Shown here: positions 9,493 to 17,920 of the stretch, piece after piece | Numbering within the stretch: position 1 is the stretch's first letter | How the letters are laid out: every line of letters begins with the position of its first letter | NCBI GenBank assembly: GCA_025738555.1 | Contig: JAOVFP010000002.1 | Coordinates: 3,162,001 to 3,226,000 of the forward strand | DNA length: 64,000 nt | Direction of reading: 5' to 3' | DNA from: Cyathus striatus | Taxonomy: Eukaryota > Basidiomycota > Agaricomycetes > Agaricales > Nidulariaceae | Made by a program: the position numbers and the translations under genes | Notes under the pieces: generated by a model | The model's database searches: none | The model's input: only the letters and a program-made list of their open reading frames with translations | Told to the model about the DNA's origin: nothing

Positions 9493-11588
9493 TAGTTGGC
9501 TCCAAAAGTCGTACTATGTAGCATTGTTGGGACCCAGTAAACTTAGCTGGGACATACTAAAAATAGATGACATTCCATATTAGGAAATTGATTGCATTAG
9601 TCATCTACTATAGGTAGGTAGGGTAGGTCGATGTCTTGAAAAAAAAAAACTGACCCCAGGTCGGTATTTTTTTTTGGTGTGCCCCCTTGGTGCCAACATT
9701 ACATATGCAATCCACGAAGTTCCCTTCCCACTGTCAGATTTTTGAAATCTTGATTTCCTTGTCCCCAATCCATACCCTGCTGGTTTTACTCTGCGCAAGA
9801 CTATAGTATTTCATGATGACAGGCAGTTGGCACAAAACACAAGCAAATATATGAATATGCTCCTCCCTTTAGATCTTCAGAAGAAAGGAATCATTCAACA
9901 CTACCACAGTGCAATGTCTACTGAGTATCTGAAAACTGTCTTTGAAGATTTTGCGAGTCCTATTGGAGTCTGCCGAATATTACATGCTACTGAAGGGGCT
10001 TCAACAGTGTGCCTATGGAATATTTTCTGGTAAACAATGCTAAATGTATGTGCAGGGTTTAGATGTAGGTGACATCTCAGTGGTTGTTCAATATGGTACC
10101 CCACAAGACATCCCCACTTGCCTGCAGCGGGGTGGACGTTGTGGGCGGGATGGTAGTACAGAGTCAATCTTTCTCTTAATGCATGAGCCATGGGCGAAGA
10201 AAATTGATTTGTCTCTCAAAATGCCTGATGACAATTGCAATGAAGTTGATGAATCAGATCCAGATAGGCCAAATATTGGACTATTAACTGAGAGGTCAAC
10301 AAAGCAGTATTGAGCAGACAAAGGGGAATGTGTGATATGAGTGAATTGATTGATTGGTAGTCTACACCCCAAGTTGGAGGGGTTTATATACCTTTTACAA
10401 TGTGTACTACTAATGTACTATTACTTATAATTTTACTAATGTAAACTTATATTTTGTAGTGCGCATCGGAGAGTGCGATAGAGGCAGTGCTCTATCGCGT
10501 TCATCCTTAGAGCTGCCTTGCGGCACTCTTAGTCAGCAACCTCCTCGGCACGGCACACGGAGTTGCTATGTGCCTGTACCTTCAACAAGCAGGAGCGCAC
10601 TGGAATCGGCATTTTAAAGATTATACAAAATCCACATCAACAGTGCATCCAGTTTCTTTTTAATAGTGCAAATGGAGATGATTCTCCAGATGGTTGTTCA
10701 ATTAACTTCACTACTGCGAGCTCTTCATTGACAGGACTTCAGCATTACTATTTACAGGAAAGTACTGCTGCAACAGTCCAATTCATTGCCAGGACTATAA
10801 ATTCACATTTAATCATTTTTTCCCCAACAAACTACTTTATGTTGACTCCGATAGCAATCAAGTTTATTATGGTGACATTCACGATCCAAATAGACAAGAA
10901 ATAACATCTCAACGTAAGGATGCCAAGCGAAAACATGCTTCACTGTATTGCCTCAATGCTCAACGCATGTCTTTGGCCTCATGGCTTGGAAACTGGCACC
11001 AACAAACATGGAGTTGTGATCCTCTCCGCAGTGTTCGCTTGGCATCATTTATACTCAGTGATGATGAAATTCAAATACTTTCAAAAACACATCCAGATGA
11101 AATTGTTTCACCAGAGGCTGTTGGTGTCTTGCTCGAGAGGGGAGAGGAGTGGGTACATAAATGGGCAGCAAGCATTTATCAGTGCATTCGCAGCTTTGAT
11201 GAAGAAATAACAAGATTGGTTGAAAGAGTTGCGAAGGATAAGCAGGAACAGAAGAAGCGAGCAAAACTTGATGAGAAGCAGCGAGAACTTGAAAGCAACA
11301 AGACACATTTCATGCAGACATCACAGATACAAGAAGATGCAATTTTAAATCAATTCAAAAATATGAACAAGGTTTCAATGAAGGAAGAGTATCACAAGAG
11401 GTGCACAGTAGATGTTTTAAGCGAGACATCCACTTCCCAGTCCAAGCAAGTATCACATCAGGTTGCATTTCAACATTAATCTGAAGCTCTCGAGGAACAG
11501 ACAAAAGCACGCTTTCAGGGCCTAAACTCAGAACAGCTTAGAGAGCTTTTGCACAAATTTAATTAGGTTCAACATGTATGTATATTAG

Positions 11589-12763
11589 CAAGGGGTGGTC
11601 ACATGTCAGATTTGGTATGCGGGGGATGGTAGGTTGGCGGTCTGAGGCGGGGCATCCAACATTTTTGGGTCCATTTATTTTCAGTCCCATTTTGGATTTT
11701 TTCTGTAAAATTATACTCATTTACACACTCTACAGTGCTCCTGCATGGTTTTTAAAGGTGCTTTTGCAATTAAATAGACCAAAAAGTTTCAGATGAACAA
11801 TTATTATATAATAAGACAGTGACACTGCAGATGTGTGTTGTTATCATTGCACCAGAATCTAAAATAGTGAGAAAAGTTTACAGAGCGTTAACAGACATTC
11901 ATTTCAATGTATGAAGATGTAAGTTAATTGAACTATACTGATATCAAATGCTTATCTACTATGCAATAGCCCCCCCTGTCTAAGAACAACTCAGATATTC
12001 TGGTTATACTATATAGACACAGATGGACATGTTCTATGTCCAGACTGTGGCATCCATATTGGTGTTGGCATTGGTGGCTTGGAAAACTTTAGCAAAAGGC
12101 ATTGTGGAAAACATAAATGTGTATGCAATGTCAAAAGTCGAGCAAGACCATGCTAAAGTCTTCTTCACTCAATGGCCTGCAGCAGTCCCACCAACAGTCT
12201 CAATTCCAGAACCCAATGAACATGCTCTCAAGAACACAACTGGCACTGAGTTGATTGTCCAAGCAGGCATATCCAATGATGAGGTGGATGTATTAGGCCC
12301 AGAGTTCGAGAATACTACAGGAGAGGGTTTGATGAGTTTGGGGGACAGTACTTTGCATGTTGATGAGAATGAGCCCAAAACGCTCAGGGAGGTTGTGAAT
12401 GATTAGGAACATCTCCATGTTGTCCATTTGTACTTGTAGATGCAAAGTAACAGACAAGAAACAAACTGCTGATGTAAACCTCATTAAGTGTAAAAAGAGA
12501 ACCTGTGAAACAGTTTGGGTGAGTCAATCAACCATGTATTACCAGTCTAAATTAGTCGCAATTTACAAAGTATCTATCATCTTTCATGTGTGGATCAGCA
12601 TCGACAGTGTGGCCCGTGTATATGCTGACATAAATGTGTTAACTGAAAATAGCCGATCCATATATAGCAATATAGTCTCACGGTGGTAGGTAGGTTGCCT
12701 CCATGACAGTGATTTTATATTTTCCGACCCCGGGTCTTTCAACTTTTTTTTGAAGACCCCTTG
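11589..12763 (-). mobile_element. hAT-like element C, inserted between the two genes of the TIR element
   Basis: Ends CAAGGGGTGG and CCCCTTG are flanked by an 8 bp duplication TATATTAG (11581-11588 and 12764-12771). At 1175 bp it has the same size, end type and subterminal GGTAGG motifs as element A, but its interior has largely diverged. It sits in the narrow spacer between the helicase and DUF6589 stop codons and interrupts neither gene. Strand is arbitrary. Confidence 0.88.
12020..12160 (+). pseudogene. second copy of the Cys/His-rich fragment, in hAT-like element C
   Basis: One frame reads DGHVLCPDCGIHIGVGIG, then GLENFSKRHCGKHKCVC: the same CPxC, NF, H and C spacing as at 8850-9090. It is short and closed by stop codons. 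The conserved pattern in two diverged elements is the only evidence that it was ever a gene. Confidence 0.5.
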
Positions 12764-12800
12764 TATATTAGTAACATTACTTATGTTGTACAATAAAATC

Positions 12801-15800
12801 CTAGCATTCTACCAGAATATTGGAAATATCAATTGTGTCCACAGCATCTCCTAATGTATCCTGATCAATGGTAATGTCAGTACTATGTCCAGTTGCAAAA
12901 TTTCGGAATTTCAGATTAAATGTATTTAGCGTAGAAGATCTAAGTTTTTTACAGCCCTTTTCAATGAGATCAGGTATTGCAACAACTGATGCATTGTCAT
13001 GTCGTCTCCCATTGAATATTTGAAAAGCCTCTTCCTTCGACTTTGTTGCAACCTGCCATACTAGATTGCTTGTGTCAGCATTAGAGTGATAATGGTTACG
13101 ATGGGATAGTTCTGTAAATTCTGCTATTTTCTTCTTGATTTTGTTGATCTCATTGATGGATGCAGACACATTCCCCAACATATCCCATGTAGTCTCAAGA
13201 CCCTTTGCGCCAATCAGTTCCTTGAGATATAACATCAGATAGATGGAGCAGTGTAATTGAATTACAATATACCTTCACCTGACCGACAGTGTGTTCCATA
13301 TTCAAGTCCATAGCCATCCAATGACCCGAATGCCCAGACAGATTTATCACATGTGAATCATGCATTATATTTCTGTAAAATGCCCTTGTACAACATATAG
13401 TATTAGAGCAAGAGAAGAGCACTCATGCAAATTCTGGTGTCCAAATGTACTTGAGATTCAGAATTAAGTGGAGAATTTCAGTGCAATAGTTATTTCCACC
13501 AGCAGCACGAAATATCATTGCCAACTGTGGCAGAATAGCTTCTATCCGACCAAAGTCACCATCACGCACTGCCGTGACAACCTCAAGAAGAACAAAAAGA
13601 TCTCTTGTTAAAAGCCGTATATTTTGATTAACTTTATCATCCGCTGGATCACAGATATTTGAGTGGATCGGTGGAGGAATTGTTGCGGACTTCCTCCCCC
13701 TTTTGCCAGTATGTGGTTTCATTCCTGTAGTCTCTTGGTCAGGAGCAATCTCGGTGTTGTTGTCATCATCATTAGCTGATTTGTATGGGTGTGGAAGTGG
13801 TGTCGCAAATTCATTGATGAATTCTCCAGCTATGCAAAGAAGATCCTCAGGTGATAGGTTTTTGTTTGCAAATGTAGCCAGGGTATCACCCTTGCGAGAA
13901 CATAGTATCTGAAGTCCATTTAGAACAAGACCTTCCAATATCTGAATAAAGCTTGAGAGCAGCAAGTGGTAGTCAGGTTTTTCGCCAGATAACCTAGATT
14001 TTCCTAGCAAAGCAAAGAAGTATAAAAGCGATCCCTTTTGATTTGTAGAGCCACGATGAACGGAGAGCAGTGCCCATGAAAGATTTAGACATAGGTGAAA
14101 TAGCCCAATGCCAATCTGGAACATTACTCGCTGGTGGTATGGATTTAAATCATCAGCACGAAGGATCTGGCCAGATCGAATGTGTGAGTTGGTTAACTGG
14201 TCATTGATAGTGGGAATCGCATATTTGGAAAGTTCTTCAGATGTCTTCTTAAGTAGAGTAAGATACATCTCATCATGGTACAAGAGATTTCCATGAATTG
14301 ATGCCTCCTCTGTTGTTGACACCCGAAGTGGACAAAATCTTGTTATTCGATCTGTAGAAGGATGGTGGCATGGCTTATGCTGTAGAGAAGGATGTGTTCT
14401 ATATTGATGGAATGGCTTGCAGTACTTCGTGAGTATCCTGACAACATGAACTTGCAGCTGAAAAAAGTACGATTCATGTTGAGCTTCTGCAGGCATAAGG
14501 TCTACCTCGAATGTGAGACCACGGAGACTAATGTCTTGCATTCTGGCTAGAATTGGAGCGAGAAGCATATCTTCTCGATTCGCCTTAAGTTCGTAAACAA
14601 TCCCTAACGTTCCTGAGGTGACTTTGCTTGGGGTACGAGCTCCACGTTGTTCTACAAATATAGATGTGCTAATGTTAATGTTGTCGTAGCAAAAGATATG
14701 CGGGCCGTTGGTGATAGATACTGCGATCTCCATATTATGATCCCCAAGTGTATTCACACTGTCCAATACTGACTGATAGCATGGCGCGAGTCCGCAAAAG
14801 TGAAGAATATCGATTATTTCGCGTGAACCACCCGTAGCCCAGAGAAATATCCCAAATTCTCCGATGAATGCAAAACATTTATTTGATCGTTGATATAAAA
14901 GCTGCCATAGTACAATGTTACAAAGCTATTCACGGATTCAGTTAGTAGGCAATATATTGACACTGTGAATGAACCTTACATTTTCTGGGGACTTGAGCTT
15001 GTTGATTTCGCGCTGTCGCTTGCTCTCCGCAGCCGAACATAGAATTTGTAGAGTGTATGGAGCGAGCATATTAAAGTCCGTGGTGTCCCTGCTACTGATG
15101 TACTCCGGGTTAATAACTGAGAGGCCTTTCTTGCGCGTGGGACTGTGCAGGCCATCCATTTCATTCGAAATGATGTCTGTAACCATCTGAAGTCCGACAC
15201 CTTGCTGTAGCCAAGCTCGAAGTTTTTGACAACCATCCTTGGAGAGGGCAATAGTATCCAGCACATCGAAAAGTTTCGAGCTGTTTTTGTGATATATATG
15301 GGATCTGTACTGGTAGTGTTCAGTGTTAGTTTCGTCTAGAACATGTTGAAGGAGGTCGAAGGGGCCTATGGAATCTTGCTTCAGCATCAACAGTGCATCT
15401 TTCACCTTCTCTGCAGTACTTTTTCTCGGAGCTCTTCGTCTTGGTGAATCAGATTGTATTGGTTCAGAAATAAAGCTGAACATATATTCTAGTAAGAAAT
15501 ATACAGACATGAAGAGAACAAACCAGTTCTCATCATTCCTATCTGCCAATGCACCCCCTTCCCTTCTGCCTATCCCTCTCCCTCTTTCCCCTCCTTCCCT
15601 GCGCACTCCCTTCCTTCTCTGAGGCTCCTTAACTTGACGTGAACTGGAACTACCTAAGTCTAGTTGAAAGCATTGTATTGCCTGCCATTGCTCTGGTGCT
15701 CCACTGCAGGGTTCTATGTTGTTGGGTTGGGTTATATCACCAAGCACCACTTCCTGCTCGTATGAGGCTAGGCGAGGTCTCTTTGCGCGATGTCTTATGC

Positions 15801-15829
15801 TGGAATGTCGATGGGGTATCTTGCTCCAT
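12801..15829 (-). CDS. DUF6589-family protein
   Basis: A multi-exon gene; the largest exon (14766-13423) is open for 447 residues. Family signatures run in order: HNMEIAVS..., FCYDNINISTSIFVEQRGA, a STTEEASIHGNLLYHDE segment, PTINDQLTNSHIRSG, FQIGIGLFHLCLNLSWALL, LLTRDLFVLLEVVTAV, DFGRIEAILPQL and NNYCTEILHLILN, then in downstream exons WMAMDLNMEH and a helical C-terminus ending ISNILVEC. These match the fungal proteins grouped as DUF6589, expanded in Agaricomycetes and of unknown biochemical function. Upstream exons (15480-14938 and about 14880-14767) supply the helical N-terminal part. The start at 15829 (MEQDTPSTFQHKTSRKETS) is my choice because it lies 25 bp inside the TIR; it is not certain. 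I found no stop in the conserved exons, so this gene may still work, unlike its helicase partner. Confidence 0.8.
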
Positions 15830-15853
15830 AGAAGAGAAGCAGGGAAGCAGGAG

Positions 15854-16009
15854 GGAGAGAGGAATGAGACAGAGGAGGGAAGGGAGAGAGTGAAGCGACG
15901 GAATGGGGGAACGCGATGAGACACTTCCGTGGTTCCGAAAATCCAGAAAAGGAAATGCTTGAGGGCGTAAGGGTTACTAGTTTCAAATTTGACGAGTTGG
16001 ACCGGTCGG
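15854..16009 (-). repeat. right terminal inverted repeat of the helicase-DUF6589 element
   Basis: Inverse of 7404-7559 with two mismatches; tip GGACCGGTCGG is followed by TA. It lies directly upstream of the DUF6589 gene and should contain its promoter. Confidence 0.9.
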
Positions 16010-16180
16010 TAGTGTTGCCACGGCTCGGCTGAAAGCCGCTAGCCGTTTAAGCCAAGCCGAAAATAAGCCGAGCCAAGCTAATTTCATGGCTTCAGGGCTC
16101 ATTTGAGGGACGGCTAAGAATTTAGCGGCTCGCTGCAGCTAAAAGCCGGCTAAGCCAGCGGCTTATCTACCTATTTCTCA
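16010..16180. repeat. GC-rich palindromic repeat, probable solo end of another hAT-like element
   Basis: Begins TAGTGTTGCCACGGCTCGGC, which fits the TAGNG-type tip of hAT ends, and continues with many direct and inverted AAGCCG/CGGCTT units, in strong contrast to the AT-rich sequence that follows. It abuts the right TIR exactly at the TA. No matching opposite end is in the window. Confidence 0.45.
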
Positions 16181-16542
16181 CATTTTATATGTTGTGTGAT
16201 TTTGTCCGCACATTTTGGTTGTTTGTAAGTATATACAACTGTAAATGTTGGAAAATGTCATTATATCAAAATATGTTCAGTTATGTGTGCAAACTACTTC
16301 CAAACTTTCTACTTAACATTGACTTAACGCGTAATGATGCGCGACACGTGACAACGTCGTGATCTAGTGTGACTTTAATTAAGTTCAGGTTCACGGCACT
16401 GCAACTACTTAATCCTCCACCTCAGGCTTCGTTGTTTCCAAGTATTTTGAGCTACAATGTCATTAATGCCAAATATTCAGTTGTTGTAAATATTTAATTC
16501 TCTATTTGCATACGTCTTTGCAGTGTATTTTAAGTAGAATAC
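16181..16542. other. AT-rich intergenic stretch
   Basis: Between the GC-rich repeat and the truncated hAT copy. No gene or clear repeat seen; may be interior of the element whose end is at 16010. Confidence 0.3.
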
Positions 16543-17713
16543 CAAGGGGGCACGCCAACCGTAATTTCCCACAGGGGGTAGGGTAGGTAGGGTCAGGCCA
16601 GAGGCCAGAAAAAAAATTATGGAACCCTTTGCACTTATACTTCGAGAGGCTCTGGAAGAGTTTTTCTAATGTATTATTAGCTATATATTTATTGGTTTAT
16701 GTGTTCTGTTGTTGGATTGGCACCTCTGAGCAGTATACCATGCAAATAATACTTGATGTGCATCATATTTGATTGTTTTAGATAAGATTTTTGTTATCTT
16801 ATCTTATGATTATATCCTTGAGCTATTTTCTATTGCATGTTGTCACTGACAGTGAACACAGCACATTCATGATGCACTTGGTATGTTATTGCATGCCATT
16901 AGCTATTGGCACATGTAAGCACCACTAGGAGTTGTTGACTCTGAGGGATATGCTATTTGTCCAGAATGCAGGGAGCATACAAAGTGCTCAAAAGCCGGAA
17001 TTCATAACTTTATCCATAATCATATGGGGAGTGAAACTTGTGTTACCACTAAGGTGAAAAGGGACAAGGAAGGGGAAAAGAAGGAAGATGGATCACTGAC
17101 ATATAACACCCTTCAAGCATTCCAATATGAGAAAGATTTGGGAAAAGGAAACTGTTGGGATGAAGTGTAATTATGTTGGATATGAAACTGAATATGTAAG
17201 TAATATATACATACACATGTCTGCTATGGAACCCACCAAATCTTTTTACAATACCATGACTACTGTATTTCCAGGGGGCCTATTCCATGTACTTGGATTT
17301 GCAGCGCATGCAAAAACAATGAAGAAGGAAGAGTTAAAGGTAAGCGAGCATGCTAGAGTACTTCATACAATACTATCATCAATCAGTAGTTTGTGTTGGG
17401 AAAATTTTGTCAACATTCTCATACTCTTCTGACCTCAAAATTTTACCTATCTTATCTAGTAGTATTGCACTTGAATATTGCTTTTTTTTATGAGGAATCT
17501 ATCTATCAATGGTCATAAATGCAACAACACAAAGTACTGAGCAACCCAAACTACTGATTGCCAATAGTAGTTGGCTCCAAAAGTCGTACTATGTAGCATT
17601 GTTGGGACCCAGTAAACTTAGCTGGGACATACTAAAAATAGATGACATTCCATATTAGGAAATTGATTGCATTAGTCATCTACTATAGGTAGGTAGGGTA
17701 GGTCGATGTCTTG
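16543..17713 (+). mobile_element. hAT-like element B, right-truncated twin of element A
   Basis: Matches 8468-9638 at a constant offset of 8075 bp. I see no difference in a line-by-line reading, including the internal MITE (17373-17567). It has the left tip CAAGGGGGCACGCC but stops at GATGTCTTG, lacking the last 51 bp of element A, and no 8 bp duplication is recognisable. It lies about 530 bp outside the 8.6 kb TIR element. Confidence 0.9.
17373..17567. mobile_element. 195 bp MITE inside element B
   Basis: Same sequence as 9298-9492, with the same TA borders. Confidence 0.75.
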
Positions 17714-17920
17714 GATAGTATTACTTACGTTGATCGGCATGCATGTTGGTGCACGTGGGATCACCTGCTGTTTTATAAATTGTTTATAAATGCTACATGA
17801 TTAGGGTTTATTATTTTTGGTAGAAGAACATTTCTAACATCATTGTCAGAGCCCGCTTGCCAGCTTATACCAATACTAGTTCATCATCTCTGGATCCTCA
17901 AAGTGTTGATTTACCCAGCT

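Larger units (their letters stand above)
8468..9689 (+). mobile_element. hAT-like element A, inserted in the helicase gene
   Basis: The ends are CAAGGGGGCACGCC and its inverse GGTGTGCCCCCTTG. An 8 bp direct duplication GTGCCAAC flanks it (8460-8467 and 9690-9697), the usual target size for hAT transposons. Subterminal GGTAGGTAGGG motifs are present near both ends. At 1222 bp it is too short to carry a transposase and is non-autonomous. It contains a short conserved Cys/His coding segment (listed separately) and a 195 bp MITE. A right-truncated twin lies at 16543-17713. Confidence 0.88.
7598..11565 (+). pseudogene. RecQ/TLH-like superfamily 2 helicase, disrupted
   Basis: Start MSMNPPSPSLSDIRELVHLE at 7598. 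Motif I is VDVGTGYGKT (Walker A), Ia-like SPLKRL, motif II VDESH, motif IV SNRANITYA, a segment HSAMSTEYLKTVFEDF, ending in GLDVGDISVVVQYGTP and motif VI QRGGRCGRDG: a RecQ-family core of the kind found in fungal telomere-linked and dispersed helicases. Introns lie at 8051-8104 and 10007-10055. The C-terminal part (10920-11565) contains NAQRMSLASWLGNWHQQTW and a long charged coiled coil. It is broken by a hAT-like insertion (8468-9689), by an in-frame TGA at 9743-9745 where arginine is expected, by a stop and an unexplained stretch at about 10311-10580, by frame changes near 10680 and by a TAA at 11477. Removing the hAT element and one target copy rejoins RAN with ITYA exactly in frame. Confidence 0.85.
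7404..16009. mobile_element. 8.6 kb TIR element carrying RecQ-like helicase and DUF6589 genes
   Basis: The ends are inverted repeats (7404-7559 and 15854-16009) that differ at only two positions over about 156 bp and are bordered by TA on both sides. Inside lie just two genes, converging: a helicase on the plus strand and a DUF6589 gene on the minus strand. Both start codons sit within 40 bp of the inner edge of a TIR, so the TIRs probably supply the promoters. Two hAT-like insertions (8468-9689 and 11589-12763) are later additions. Without them and their duplicated target sites the element is about 6.2 kb, with about 52 bp between the two stop codons. No known transposase domain is present, so DUF6589 or the helicase should supply mobility; this is inference. 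The TIRs and TA flanks argue against a Helitron. Confidence 0.82.

Noticed and set aside
10470..10500. tRNA gene or terminator at the 9 bp hairpin
   Set aside because: No cloverleaf or A/B boxes; not a bacterial genome, so a rho-independent terminator is not expected.
15368..15919. Plus-strand open frames opposite the start of DUF6589
   Set aside because: Antisense shadows of the DUF6589 exons and the low-complexity TIR.
7404..16009. Helitron, because a helicase is present
   Set aside because: Helitrons lack TIRs and carry a Rep-Pif1 type protein; here there are long TIRs, TA borders and a RecQ-type helicase without a Rep domain.
16500..17760. 8 bp target duplication for the truncated element B
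   Set aside because: The flanks TAGAATAC and GATAGTAT do not match; only a weak inverted similarity exists, which is not a duplication.
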